The notes under the pieces were generated by a model. It worked only from the letters and a program-made list of their open reading frames with translations. It made no database searches and had not been told where the DNA came from. DNA of 64,000 bases from Lachnospiraceae bacterium (GTDB lineage Bacteria > Bacillota > Clostridia > Lachnospirales > Lachnospiraceae), in NCBI GenBank assembly GCA_014804785.1, contig JAAUZD010000023.1, positions 102,013 to 166,012 of the forward strand. Reading direction: 5' to 3'. Within the stretch, counting starts at the first letter, position 1, and each line of letters opens with the position of its first letter. Both the position numbers and the translations under genes were made by a program. Shown here in pieces: positions 45,366 through 54,482 of the stretch.

Positions 45366-46847
45366 ATGAAGTGTCCCAATTGTGGATGTGAAATGGCGGA
45401 AGGCCATTTATATTGTGAAAAGTGCGGTATGGAAATCCAGATCGTACCCGACTTTGAACCTGAAATTGAAAACAGTATAATAGAAACTTTATCCACAGTT
45501 GCGGAGGAGATAGAGGGAAGCAATAAGATCCAGCAGCCGGCAGCGCAGGGAGAGGAAACCTTAAAGACGAAGGAAAAAAAGGACAAAAAAAAGAAAAATC
45601 CGTCTTTTTTTCCAGAGGAACAAGGAAAGAACTGGCTGCTCGTCAGCCTAATAACCTTCATTGTGGTAACTGTGACGGCGGCATTGGTAATCGTATTTGT
45701 GCATCATAGGTATTCTGTCAATTACCAGATAGAGAAGGCAAGAGAATACGCGGAAATGCAGAACTATGAAGAAGCGATTGCATATCTGGAAAAAGCAAGG
45801 CAGCTTAAGGATGATGCTGTGGATATTGTTCTCATGGAATCCAATTATTATTATCAGATGGGCGAAAGGCAGAAATCGGCAGATATTCTAATTCAATTGG
45901 TACAAAGAGGACAGTTGGAGTATGAGGATAAGGAAAGGGCGTATGAAAGCATCATTTACATCTATGATGAAGAAGGTAGATATGAAGAAATCAATTCTCT
46001 GCTTACGTCCTGCGATGATGCAGATATTGTGAATCATTTTCAGCAGTATATGGCAATGAGTCCCGAGTTTGGATATGAATCGGGAAGTTATGATAAGGTG
46101 ATTACATTAAAAATAACTGCCAATACCACAGGAAAAATCTATTACACATTGGATGGAAGTAATCCGGATGCGAACAGTGAGGTTTACACGGCACCTTTAT
46201 TTCTGGAGTCGGGAGAATATCAGGTGGCGGCTGTCTTTGTGAACGAATACGGTATTAAGAGTGATATAGCCAGAAGCTGGTATATTATTAACCTGACAGA
46301 GCCGGATCCTCCGGAGGTGCTGTTATATAGCGGCACTTACCGCGTACCCACCATGATAGAGGTGATTGTGCCAGAAATGGGAACCGTCTATTACACAATG
46401 GATGGAACGGATCCAAATAAAGACAGTCTTAAATATACAGAACCAGTTCAAATGCCTCTTGGAAGATCGAACTTCAAATTTGTGACAATCTCGGAGGAAG
46501 GTGTTCCAAGTGAGGTCATAAGCAGAAGTTTTGATTTCGCGCCGGAAACGGATGTGACGGTAGACCAGGCAATTGAAAATGTGATGCAGGCGCTTTTTGA
46601 GCGCAAGGTACTTTCGGATTTACAGGGACATGCCCATGGAATACAGGGAAAATATGTATTTAGTTATGTTTCTATTGTGGAAATACCTGATTTAGGATAT
46701 TATTATGTTTTGAACGAGTGCATAGAAGGTGAGGATGGCACTCGGCAAATGACAGACCTCCTGTATGCGGTGGAAGTGTATACTGGCGCACCCAATCGTC
46801 TGATTTATGATGAGGATGGACAGATGGGGCTGATTTCTCTACAATAA
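45366..46847 (+). CDS. Zinc-ribbon membrane protein with TPR-like and chitobiase-C-like domains
   Basis: 493 residues from ATG 45366, which has GGAGG five bases upstream; the ATG at 45354 lies before that site. The cytoplasmic N-terminus has a zinc ribbon with two CxxC pairs (CPNCGCEM, CEKCGM). A Lys-rich stretch precedes a membrane helix (~93-115). Outside, residues ~120-215 form TPR-like helices (YAEMQNYEEAIAYLEKARQL). Two copies of a chitobiase/beta-hexosaminidase C-terminal-type domain follow, with IYYTLDGSNPDANSEVYTAP (~258) and VYYTMDGTDPNKDSLKYTEP (~338). The C-terminal ~100 residues are of unknown fold. It may sense or bind wall polymers; the function is not known. Confidence 0.8.
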   Translation: MKCPNCGCEMAEGHLYCEKCGMEIQIVPDFEPEIENSIIETLSTVAEEIEGSNKIQQPAAQGEETLKTKEKKDKKKKNPSFFPEEQGKNWLLVSLITFIVVTVTAALVIVFVHHRYSVNYQIEKAREYAEMQNYEEAIAYLEKARQLKDDAVDIVLMESNYYYQMGERQKSADILIQLVQRGQLEYEDKERAYESIIYIYDEEGRYEEINSLLTSCDDADIVNHFQQYMAMSPEFGYESGSYDKVITLKITANTTGKIYYTLDGSNPDANSEVYTAPLFLESGEYQVAAVFVNEYGIKSDIARSWYIINLTEPDPPEVLLYSGTYRVPTMIEVIVPEMGTVYYTMDGTDPNKDSLKYTEPVQMPLGRSNFKFVTISEEGVPSEVISRSFDFAPETDVTVDQAIENVMQALFERKVLSDLQGHAHGIQGKYVFSYVSIVEIPDLGYYYVLNECIEGEDGTRQMTDLLYAVEVYTGAPNRLIYDEDGQMGLISLQ

Positions 46848-46907
46848 ATGTTCACAATAATTTTACATCATAAAATATTATTTTATAAATTAGGAAAGGG
46901 ATTAGCA

Positions 46908-47795
46908 ATGTACAAGATTTTAGAAGCAAAAGAGCTCGCTGCCAATATTTTCTACATGGTAGTGGAAGCAAAACGAGTAGCAAAAGCATGCAAACCAGGG
47001 CAGTTTGTAATTGTCAGGACAGATGCGGATTCAGAACGTATTCCCCTGACGATCTGTGATTACGACAGGGAAAAGGGAACAATAACGATTGTTTTCCAGA
47101 TTGTAGGAGCAGGCACACAGGTTATGGCAACCCTTAAAGCGGGAGATTCTTTCCATGATTTTGTGGGACCTCTTGGATGCCCTTCGGAGTTTGTGGAGGA
47201 AGACCTTGATGTCTTGAAAGAAAAAAGAATGCTGTTCGTGGCAGGCGGCGTGGGAACAGCGCCGGTATATCCGCAGGTGAAGTGGCTCCACGAAAGGGGA
47301 ATTGCCGCGGATGTAATAGTGGGTGCAAAGACAAAAGATCTTCTTATTTTGGAAGAAGAGATGAAAGAAGTGGCAGGTAACCTGTATGTGACCACGGATG
47401 ACGGCTCCTATGGCAGAAGCGGAATGGTTACTCAGACCATTACGGATTTGGTAAATGAGGGAAATGATTATGACGTATGTGTTGCGATAGGTCCTATGAT
47501 CATGATGAAATTTGTCTGCAAACTCACTAAAGAACTTGAAATTCCTACTATCGTCAGCTTAAATCCGATTATGGTGGATGGAACCGGTATGTGCGGTGCA
47601 TGCCGTGTAACGGTAGGAGGCAAGGTAAAGTTTGCATGTGTGGACGGTCCTGAATTTGACGGACATCAGGTCAATTTTGACGAAGCGATGCAGCGCCAGC
47701 AGATCTACAAAACGGAAGAAGGAAGAGCATTCTTAAAGGCAAAAGAAGGGGATACCCACCATGGCGGATGCGGAAATTGTGGAGGTGATAAATAA
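46908..47795 (+). CDS. nfnA: NADH-dependent reduced ferredoxin:NADP+ oxidoreductase, alpha subunit (NfnA)
   Basis: 295 residues from ATG 46908, after AGGAAAGGG. It resembles the FAD/NAD-binding electron-transfer subunit of dihydroorotate dehydrogenase and sulfide dehydrogenase. The FAD site ERIPLTICDYD (~43) and NAD site FVAGGVGTAPVYPQVKWL (~106) are visible. The [2Fe-2S] ligands lie in MCGACRVTVGGKVKFACVDG (~226-245). A Cys-containing tail, HHGGCGNCGG, ends the protein. Nfn bifurcates electrons among NADH, ferredoxin and NADPH. Its stop overlaps the start of nfnB, so the two are translated together. Confidence 0.92.
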   Translation: MYKILEAKELAANIFYMVVEAKRVAKACKPGQFVIVRTDADSERIPLTICDYDREKGTITIVFQIVGAGTQVMATLKAGDSFHDFVGPLGCPSEFVEEDLDVLKEKRMLFVAGGVGTAPVYPQVKWLHERGIAADVIVGAKTKDLLILEEEMKEVAGNLYVTTDDGSYGRSGMVTQTITDLVNEGNDYDVCVAIGPMIMMKFVCKLTKELEIPTIVSLNPIMVDGTGMCGACRVTVGGKVKFACVDGPEFDGHQVNFDEAMQRQQIYKTEEGRAFLKAKEGDTHHGGCGNCGGDK

Positions 47796-49180
47796 TGGAC
47801 GTATTAAAGAAAGTCCCTGTCAGGGAACAGGATGCGAAGGTTCGGGCTGCTAATTTTGAAGAGGTCTGTTTAGGATATAATAAAGAGGAGGCCATGGAAG
47901 AGGCGGCGAGATGTATTAACTGCAAGAATGCGCAGTGTGTTAAAGGATGTCCGGTATCCATTGACATTCCCGGATTTATAGAAAAGGTAAAAGAGGGAGA
48001 TGTGGAAGCTGCTTATCAGGTAATCAGCGCTTCTTCTGCGCTGCCGGCAGTCTGCGGACGCGTATGCCCTCAGGAGAGCCAATGTGAAGGAAAATGTATC
48101 AGAGGCATTAAGGGAGAGCCTATCTCTATAGGAAAGCTGGAGAGGTTTGTGGCAGACTGGGCAAGTGAGAATGAGATAAAGCCCCAAGGAGCCGAGGAGA
48201 AAAACGGAAAGAAAGTTGCCGTAATTGGTTCAGGACCGGCAGGTCTTACCTGTGCAGGAGACCTTGCCAAGCTGGGATATGAAGTGACTATTTTTGAGGC
48301 CCTTCATGAGCCGGGCGGTGTACTAGTATACGGTATTCCTGAATTCCGTCTTCCTAAGACCAAAGTGGTTGCAAAAGAAATTGAAAATGTGAAGTCTCTT
48401 GGCGTCAAGATTGAGACAAATGTAGTGGTAGGAAAATCTATAACGATTGATGAATTGCTGGAAGAAGAAGGATTTGATGCGGTGTTCATTGGTTCCGGCG
48501 CAGGGCTTCCCAAATTCATGGGCATTCCGGGCGAACAGGCAAATGGCGTCTTTTCTGCAAATGAGTATCTGACCAGAAGCAATCTGATGAAAGCTTTTGA
48601 TGAGGAGTCCAGCACACCGATTATGAGAGGGCAAAAAGTGGCTGTAGTAGGCGGCGGAAATGTTGCAATGGATGCTGCCAGAACAGCGCTCCGCCTGGGC
48701 GCAGAAGTACATATCGTGTACAGAAGAAGTGAGGAAGAACTGCCTGCCCGTGTGGAGGAAGTACATCACGCAAAAGAAGAAGGCATTATTTTTGATCTGC
48801 TGACCAATCCGGTGGAAATTATTGAAGATGAAAAGGGCTGGGTAAAAGGTATTAAATGTATTCGCATGGAACTAGGCGAGCCTGATGATTCCGGCAGAAG
48901 ACGTCCTGTTGAGGTTCCGGGCTCAGAGTTTACAATTGATGTGGACACTGTCATCATGTCTCTCGGAACATCCCCTAATCCGCTGATTTCTTCCACAACG
49001 GAAGGATTGGAAGTGAATAAATGGAAATGCATCGTGGCAGATGAAGAATTTGGAAAGACCACCAAGGAAGGGGTTTATGCCGGCGGAGATGCAGTGACAG
49101 GAGCAGCTACCGTTATTCTTGCAATGGGTGCAGGGCGTGCAGGAGCAAAAGGAATAGATGAGTATCTGAAAAATAAATAA
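47795..49180 (+). CDS. nfnB: NADH-dependent reduced ferredoxin:NADP+ oxidoreductase, beta subunit (NfnB, GltD-like)
   Basis: 461 residues, homologous to the glutamate synthase small subunit. The N-terminal iron-sulfur region has CINCKNAQCVKGCPVSIDIP (~42-61) and CGRVCPQESQCEGKC (~89-103). FAD binding is seen in VAVIGSGPAGLTCAGDLAKLGY (from ~143, two strands) and NADPH binding in VAVVGGGNVAMDAARTALRLG. Because no glutamate synthase large subunit is present and NfnA is directly upstream, NfnB is preferred over GltD. It links NADH/ferredoxin with NADPH, which isocitrate dehydrogenase in this window also supplies. Two hairpins follow the stop. Confidence 0.92.
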   Translation: MDVLKKVPVREQDAKVRAANFEEVCLGYNKEEAMEEAARCINCKNAQCVKGCPVSIDIPGFIEKVKEGDVEAAYQVISASSALPAVCGRVCPQESQCEGKCIRGIKGEPISIGKLERFVADWASENEIKPQGAEEKNGKKVAVIGSGPAGLTCAGDLAKLGYEVTIFEALHEPGGVLVYGIPEFRLPKTKVVAKEIENVKSLGVKIETNVVVGKSITIDELLEEEGFDAVFIGSGAGLPKFMGIPGEQANGVFSANEYLTRSNLMKAFDEESSTPIMRGQKVAVVGGGNVAMDAARTALRLGAEVHIVYRRSEEELPARVEEVHHAKEEGIIFDLLTNPVEIIEDEKGWVKGIKCIRMELGEPDDSGRRRPVEVPGSEFTIDVDTVIMSLGTSPNPLISSTTEGLEVNKWKCIVADEEFGKTTKEGVYAGGDAVTGAATVILAMGAGRAGAKGIDEYLKNK

Positions 49181-49185
49181 AATGC

Positions 49186-49242
49186 GGCAACAGCCAACGT
49201 TGCCTCGAAGCGTGCCGGAACTTGTTTCCGGCATGACTTTTA
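49186..49242 (+). terminator. Hairpins after nfnB
   Basis: GGCAAC/GTTGCC (49186-49204), then a stronger CGTGCCGGAA/TTCCGGCATG hairpin (49211-49235) followed by ACTTTTAT. The second is the likely terminator, though its T run is short. Confidence 0.6.
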
Positions 49243-49324
49243 TGTGTAGGAATAAGAAAATATTAATAATTTTTATGGTACAAAATTAAAATTTTTATTG
49301 TATGGTTATCAAGGAGGATGCAAA

Positions 49325-49624
49325 ATGGTTCATCATATTGTTTTATGGAATTTAAAAGAAGATTTATCGGAGCAGGAAAAAAAGGAAGCGGCGCTTGAGA
49401 TCAAGAGAAGGTTGGAAGCGGTAGCGGATACCGTAGAGGATGTGGTATCCCTTGAAGTAGTGATCAAATCTATGGAATCCAGTAACAAAGAGATAGCCCT
49501 TATCTCCCGGTTTGAGACGAAGGAGGCGCTGAAAGCCTATCAGGTATCGCCGGCACATGTGGAAGCTGGAGGATATATCCGCACGGTGACTGCCGGGAGA
49601 AGCTGCTTCGATTATGAGGAGTGA
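49325..49624 (+). CDS. Dabb (stress-responsive A/B barrel) domain protein
   Basis: 99 residues starting MVHHIVLWNLKEDLSEQEKK, with AAGGAGG nine bases upstream. The opening (MVHHIVLWNLK) and the later SRFETKEALKAYQVSPAHVE are characteristic of Dabb dimers. These small proteins have varied or unknown roles. The stop lies next to the ATG of the MORN gene, whose ribosome site falls inside this gene's last codons, suggesting coupled translation. Confidence 0.88.
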   Translation: MVHHIVLWNLKEDLSEQEKKEAALEIKRRLEAVADTVEDVVSLEVVIKSMESSNKEIALISRFETKEALKAYQVSPAHVEAGGYIRTVTAGRSCFDYEE

Positions 49625-49626
49625 CT

Positions 49627-50664
49627 ATGAAGAAATGGTTTGATGAAAGCGAAAATGAAAGTCCGGGAGGAGAATGGGGAAAAATTCTTGTCAAGGTGAT
49701 CCCCTTCGTGCTGATTATTTTCATTCTTGCTGTCACATTGATCGTGAATCGTGTAAAGAAAGATTCTGATGGACAGACGGAAGATTTACAGCAGAATATT
49801 ATGGATTATGCGGACGAAAACCGGATTGCCGAAACGTCGTCAGTGGTGACTGCCAAGGCATCGCCTTCTGCCGGAAAGGAAAGCAGCACAGAAAATGAGA
49901 CCGTAGAGGAGACTGAGGAAGAAATAATGATTCCAAGCCCTACTCCTTATAAAGAAATCATGGAAGCTGGAAAAATAGATTACAGCAAGGTGAAGTTCAA
50001 TAAGGATGCCCAGCTACAGGAAATGATGACTTACTGGGAGGATAATAACCAGAAGGCATTAGACGATTTGGCAAAGCTGGATCACTATATTGCCATGTCA
50101 TGGCAGCTGAAAGGGACTACGGATTTTTATTATTGCGGAGAGGTAAATGCCAACGGGCAGCCGGAGGGCAAGGGAATAGCGGTATATGCAGATAACCAGT
50201 ATTATTACGGCGACTGGAAAGAGGGAGTAAGAAGCGGAACGGGAACGTGGATTCATTATCACATCCATCCGACGGATAATGCAAAGGATCTGTATACCTA
50301 TCATCAGTACGCAGGCGGTTGGGTAAATGATCTTCCGGAGGGAGAAGGATCCGAGCATTATGATTATAACCTGACTCTTTTAGCAGAAGGTGTGGGCTAT
50401 GATGCAAATCTGATAGGCAGTTATGCCAAGGGGCTTGTTCATGGCGATTTTTATATTACTAATCTTTATGCAGATGAAAGCACCAAGGAATGGAATGCAA
50501 GTGCAGAACATGGTTCATGGGTTTATCTGAATGAGAACAAAGATAAAAAGGGAAACAGAACCGTCCATGTTGAAATAGGCGATCCTGACAACTATATCTG
50601 GATGCATCCAAAGGATAATGTCAATATTGGAGTGCCATGCCTGATTTCAAAGAATAAAAACTAG
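49627..50664 (+). CDS. Membrane-anchored MORN-repeat protein
   Basis: 345 residues from ATG 49627, with GAGGAG five bases upstream. A short cytoplasmic N-terminus, one membrane helix (~24-43) and a Ser/Thr/Glu-rich linker (~50-115) lead to MORN-like repeats, seen as GEVNANGQPEGKGIAVYADN (~159), YYGDWKEGVRSGTGTWIHY and AGGWVNDLPEGEGSEHY. The domain is probably outside the membrane. The role is unknown; MORN repeats bind membranes or proteins in other systems. Confidence 0.8.
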   Translation: MKKWFDESENESPGGEWGKILVKVIPFVLIIFILAVTLIVNRVKKDSDGQTEDLQQNIMDYADENRIAETSSVVTAKASPSAGKESSTENETVEETEEEIMIPSPTPYKEIMEAGKIDYSKVKFNKDAQLQEMMTYWEDNNQKALDDLAKLDHYIAMSWQLKGTTDFYYCGEVNANGQPEGKGIAVYADNQYYYGDWKEGVRSGTGTWIHYHIHPTDNAKDLYTYHQYAGGWVNDLPEGEGSEHYDYNLTLLAEGVGYDANLIGSYAKGLVHGDFYITNLYADESTKEWNASAEHGSWVYLNENKDKKGNRTVHVEIGDPDNYIWMHPKDNVNIGVPCLISKNKN

Positions 50665-50721
50665 TGGAAACCTGTGCCAATCCGTAGTAGAATAGAAATT
50701 GGGGTAGAAGGAGGTATGGAT

Positions 50722-51210
50722 ATGGCGAGGGGATCGGTTTATGTCAACAACGAAGAAAGGGCGGAAGAAAATAGAACTTCTGCTTATACATTCCTGATTG
50801 TAGGCGGAGTTGGGTTTATTGTGATAGTCCTGTTTTTTATTGGTGTAATCGATATTAAGGTTTCTCTCACGAGCAAATATATGATTACCGGGGTTATGGG
50901 TGTTTTATTTCTTTTGTTTATCGTCATGGGAATCATCTCCATGAAAAATTTTAAGACCTTTAAGAGAAAGGCGTGCAAGGAGAACAATCTGACAATCGAG
51001 ATCAAAAAATGGTGCATGGAAAATTTCAGTCAGGAAGAAATTGACGGTCTTCTGGAGATTGTAGAGCAGATGGAAGAAGAAAAATACTTTCAACGGTTTG
51101 ACCATATGAAAAATGCAGTCAAGAATCAGTTCGTGAATCTGGACGAAGGTTATCTGGACAGGCTGGTGGAAGAAGTTTATCCTGAAGTTTTCGAGGAAGA
51201 AAACACATGA
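50722..51210 (+). CDS. Two-helix membrane protein of unknown function
   Basis: 162 residues from ATG 50722, which has AAGGAGG seven bases upstream; ATG 50716 is too close to that site. Two hydrophobic helices (~22-42 and ~52-74) are followed by a cytoplasmic helical domain with acidic residues (FSQEEIDGLLEIVEQMEEEK). No known motif is seen. It overlaps rlmH by four bases (ATGA), so the two are coupled. Confidence 0.75.
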   Translation: MARGSVYVNNEERAEENRTSAYTFLIVGGVGFIVIVLFFIGVIDIKVSLTSKYMITGVMGVLFLLFIVMGIISMKNFKTFKRKACKENNLTIEIKKWCMENFSQEEIDGLLEIVEQMEEEKYFQRFDHMKNAVKNQFVNLDEGYLDRLVEEVYPEVFEEENT

Positions 51211-51686
51211 AGATTACCATAATCTGTGTTGGCAGAATAAAAGAAGAATTTTACAGAAAGGCTGTTTCAGAATACGAAAAAAGACTTGGCAGATACTGTA
51301 AGCTGGAAATCATAGAAGTGCAGGATGAAAAGACCCCTGATGGGGCAGGTCTGGCAGTGGAAGAGCAGATCAAGGAAAAGGAAGCAGCCCGGATTTTGAA
51401 ACATGTGAAAGAAGATGCCTATGTCATTACCCTTGAGATTCAGGGGGAAAAGCTGGATTCCGTATCTTTTGCAAATCAGCTTGACCAATTGGCTTTGCAG
51501 GGGAAAAGCCATATACAGTTTATTATCGGAGGCTCTCTTGGTCTTCATGCAAGCGTATCAAAAGCAGCGCACCAGGCAATCAGCTTTTCAAATATGACAT
51601 TTCCACATCAATTAATGAGAGTCATCTTGCTGGAACAGATTTACAGAGGATATCGGATTATCAAGGGAGAACCGTATCATAAGTAA
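51207..51686 (+). CDS. rlmH: 23S rRNA (pseudouridine-1915-N3)-methyltransferase
   Basis: 159 residues, full length. It methylates pseudouridine 1915 in helix 69 of 23S rRNA on the assembled 70S ribosome. SPOUT-fold signatures are present: opening ITIICVGRIKEEFYRKAVSEY, the SAM-binding IQFIIGGSLGLH (~103-114), and the C-terminal knot FPHQLMRVILLEQIYRGYRI with the typical ending GEPYHK. Confidence 0.97.
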   Translation: MKITIICVGRIKEEFYRKAVSEYEKRLGRYCKLEIIEVQDEKTPDGAGLAVEEQIKEKEAARILKHVKEDAYVITLEIQGEKLDSVSFANQLDQLALQGKSHIQFIIGGSLGLHASVSKAAHQAISFSNMTFPHQLMRVILLEQIYRGYRIIKGEPYHK

Positions 51687-51712
51687 GGGCTTATGTCAGG
51701 AATACTGATGAA

Positions 51713-51742
51713 TTGCTTTGGGTAAAATGGTTGTATTATAAT
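51713..51742 (+). promoter_or_regulatory. Possible promoter upstream of yqfC
   Basis: TTGCTT (51713-51718), an 18-base spacer and TATAAT (51737-51742), about 95 bases before the ATG. The -35 is weak. Confidence 0.4.
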
Positions 51743-51836
51743 AGTGGCCTGACGGCTGATTATAGTATTTATGACGATCCATAGGAAAATGAGAATTAGC
51801 AGGTATAGCGGTCATTTTTTTCTCATATAGTATGGT

Positions 51837-52175
51837 ATGATGAAAAAAGTAAACCGCAAATTTAAAAATAACTGGAACCGGACAAGAGAAGAAGGAGAAG
51901 ATGGAAGGCGCCCTCAGGGAAAAGAACTTGTGGTAGAATCCTTGAAACTGCCGAAAGATTCGCTCCTTGGCGCATCGATTGTTACTTTGACAGGGAATAC
52001 CGAAGTCTTCGTAGAAAATTATAAAGGAATTATCGAATATACCAGCCAGATGATTCTGCTCCAGGGCAAGACCTGTAAGATTGAAATCAGCGGAAAGCGG
52101 CTGAACATTGTTTATTATACAAATGAAGACATGAAAATAAGCGGATGTGTTGATACGGTCCGTTATCTCATGTGA
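51837..52175 (+). CDS. yqfC: Sporulation protein YqfC
   Basis: 112 residues. The body (LKLPKDSLLGASIVTLTGN ... SGKRLNIVYYTNEDMKISG) matches YqfC, a small protein made under sigma-E control in Bacillus and found just before yqfD in spore formers. The N-terminus is longer and more basic than usual. The start is uncertain: ATG 51837 and 51840 lack a good ribosome site. The next gene starts 28 bases downstream. Its function in sporulation is not defined; YqfC and YqfD are thought to act together. Confidence 0.85.
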   Translation: MMKKVNRKFKNNWNRTREEGEDGRRPQGKELVVESLKLPKDSLLGASIVTLTGNTEVFVENYKGIIEYTSQMILLQGKTCKIEISGKRLNIVYYTNEDMKISGCVDTVRYLM

Positions 52176-52203
52176 AGATGGAATAAACTTTGTGAGGTGT
52201 GGT

Positions 52204-53454
52204 ATGATACAGGTCATTCGCTATTTAAAAGGTTATCTTGCCATTAAGGTTTTCGGATTTTCACCGGAAAGATTTATGAATCTATGCAGTAATCATAATA
52301 TATTTCTCTGGGACATTCAAAATCATGGTGATTATTATACGATGAAGATCAGTCTGAAAGGCTTTTATCGTCTCAGGGGAATTACAAGGAAAACGGGCAC
52401 CAGGGTAGTCATAACGAAGCGTTATGGACTACCCTTTCTTTCTTTACAGATGTGGAAGCGGAGAATATTTGTGTGCGGTCTTTTGGGGAGCCTTATTTTC
52501 TGGATTTGGATGTCTGGATTTATCTGGGCGGTGGAGATTGAGGGGAATTATTATGTGACGACGGATGTCTTTCAGGATTTTCTCATAAGCAGTGGTTTTG
52601 AAGTGGGAATGAAAAAGAGTGCGGTTGAGATTGAGGCACTGGAAAAAGCTATCAGAAATGAGTTTGATATAGTGACCTGGACTTCGGCAAGAATCGATGG
52701 TACAAGGCTTCTTATCCAGGTGAAAGAAAATGATTTGATCCTTCCTAAGGAGGATGAGGCAAAGACGCTGGAGGGAGAAGGGATAGATCTGGTTGCAGAT
52801 AAAGATGGGGAAATTGTCAGCATTGTGACCAGAAGCGGCGTGCCCAAGGTGACGGCAGGCATATTAGTGCAGAAAGGAGATGTGCTGGTAGAGGGCGGTG
52901 TTCCTATTATGAATGAGGACGGGACGGTCAAACGCTATGATTATTGTAGGGCGGATGCAGATATTATGCTGAGATGCATTTACCAGATGAAGGATGAAAT
53001 CGGTGAACAATACGAGCAGAAACAATACACTGGAAATGAAAGAAAAAGTCCCTTTATTATGTTTGGAACAAAGAAACTTAAATTACCGTCAATTGGAAGG
53101 GAATACGACGAGTATGATGTGATAGAAGAAAAACAACAGTTAAAGTTGTTTGAAAATTATTATCTGCCGGTGTATATTGGAAGTGATCTTGTCAGAGAAT
53201 ATGTGGTTGAAGAGAAAATTTACAGCCAGAATGAAGTGAAAAAACTTTTTGAAGAAAAAATACAAAAATTTATTGAAACTTTACAGGAAAAAGGGGTACA
53301 AATTGTAGAAAAAAATGTTACAATAAATAAGGCTTCCGGCGTATGGAAAATGAATGTCGATTTTTTGGCAATTGAAAAGACCGGAACAGAAAGAAAAACC
53401 CAGCTTGTGCAGATTGAAGAGACACAGCAGGAAGGGGAAGAAATCCAGGAATAA
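52204..53454 (+). CDS. yqfD: Sporulation protein YqfD
   Basis: 416 residues from ATG 52204, after GAGGTG. An N-terminal domain (MIQVIRYLKGYLAIKVFGFSP is its opening in two parts, ~1-85) is followed by one membrane helix (~94-114) and an extracytoplasmic region with VEIEGNYYVTTDVFQDFL, IRNEFDIVTWTSARIDGT and LVADKDGEIVSIVTRSG. The overall layout is that of YqfD/SpoIV-like proteins of the mother-cell outer forespore membrane. It is part of the conserved yqfC-yqfD-phoH block. Confidence 0.9.
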   Translation: MIQVIRYLKGYLAIKVFGFSPERFMNLCSNHNIFLWDIQNHGDYYTMKISLKGFYRLRGITRKTGTRVVITKRYGLPFLSLQMWKRRIFVCGLLGSLIFWIWMSGFIWAVEIEGNYYVTTDVFQDFLISSGFEVGMKKSAVEIEALEKAIRNEFDIVTWTSARIDGTRLLIQVKENDLILPKEDEAKTLEGEGIDLVADKDGEIVSIVTRSGVPKVTAGILVQKGDVLVEGGVPIMNEDGTVKRYDYCRADADIMLRCIYQMKDEIGEQYEQKQYTGNERKSPFIMFGTKKLKLPSIGREYDEYDVIEEKQQLKLFENYYLPVYIGSDLVREYVVEEKIYSQNEVKKLFEEKIQKFIETLQEKGVQIVEKNVTINKASGVWKMNVDFLAIEKTGTERKTQLVQIEETQQEGEEIQE

Positions 53455-53471
53455 CAGATTGGGAGAAGCAG

Positions 53472-54482
53472 ATGGAAGAAGTCTCTGAACGGATCAGGGT
53501 ATCGGCAAAGGACCAGCAGAACGTTTTTGGTCAGTTTGACAGCCATATCAAAAAGCTTGAAAGACAGCTTCATGTATCAATTGTAGACAGGAACGGGGAA
53601 GTGCAGATTAACGGAGGCGCCCCCTTTGTCAAAAAAGCAAAGACAGTGATTCAGGAATTGATGGAATTATCAATGAGGGGAAATGTGATAGAGGAACAGA
53701 ACGTGGATTATGCAATTACAATGAGTATGGAAGAAAATGAGGATGTTCTTTTAGAAATAGAAAAGGAGTGTATTTGTCATACCATATCGGGTAAACCAAT
53801 AAAACCTAAGACCTTAGGACAGAAGCAGTATGTGGATGCAATTAGAAAGAATATGATTGTGTTTGGACTTGGACCGGCAGGTACTGGTAAAACATATCTT
53901 GCCATGGCAATGGCAATAACAGCGTTTAAAAACCAGGAAGTGGAGAGAATCATACTGACCAGACCGGCAATTGAAGCAGGAGAAAAATTAGGATTCCTTC
54001 CGGGAGATCTGCAAAGCAAGGTGGATCCATACTTAAGACCTCTGTATGACGCTCTTTATCAGATCATGGGAGCAGAAAATTTCATGAAGAACATGGAAAA
54101 GGGGCTGATAGAAGTAGCTCCGCTTGCTTACATGAGAGGGCGGACTCTGGATAACGCCTATATTATTTTAGATGAGGCACAGAATACGACACCTGCGCAG
54201 ATGAAGATGTTCCTTACAAGAATCGGATTTGGATCTAAAGTAATCGTAACCGGTGATGCATCACAAAAGGATCTTTCGCCGGGAACGGTCTCAGGACTTG
54301 ATGTGGCGCACAAGGTGCTTCAGAATATAGAAGGAATTGAATTTTGTAAAATGACGAGTCGGGATGTAGTCAGACATCCTCTTGTGCAGAAAATCGTAAA
54401 GGCATACGAAAATTATGAAGCAAGAGAAAACAGCAGTGCGAAGCGGAGAAACAGGAATACGGTTTATGGAAAGAGAAAGTGA
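53472..54482 (+). CDS. phoH: PhoH-family ATPase
   Basis: 336 residues. An N-terminal KH-like portion (1-~110) precedes the P-loop NTPase domain: Walker A GPAGTGKTYLAMA (~134-146), TRPAIEAGEKLGFLPGDL, Walker B YIILDEAQNTTPAQMKMFLTR and VTGDASQKDLS. PhoH proteins are linked to RNA metabolism and in Bacillota are encoded beside ybeY. GGGAGAAG precedes the ATG. Its end overlaps the yqfF-like gene by 17 bases. Confidence 0.95.
   Translation: MEEVSERIRVSAKDQQNVFGQFDSHIKKLERQLHVSIVDRNGEVQINGGAPFVKKAKTVIQELMELSMRGNVIEEQNVDYAITMSMEENEDVLLEIEKECICHTISGKPIKPKTLGQKQYVDAIRKNMIVFGLGPAGTGKTYLAMAMAITAFKNQEVERIILTRPAIEAGEKLGFLPGDLQSKVDPYLRPLYDALYQIMGAENFMKNMEKGLIEVAPLAYMRGRTLDNAYIILDEAQNTTPAQMKMFLTRIGFGSKVIVTGDASQKDLSPGTVSGLDVAHKVLQNIEGIEFCKMTSRDVVRHPLVQKIVKAYENYEARENSSAKRRNRNTVYGKRK

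Noticed and set aside
44861..45661. A 266-codon open frame on the minus strand across folD
   Set aside because: It overlaps folD and the start of the zinc-ribbon gene, both well supported, and has no recognisable content.
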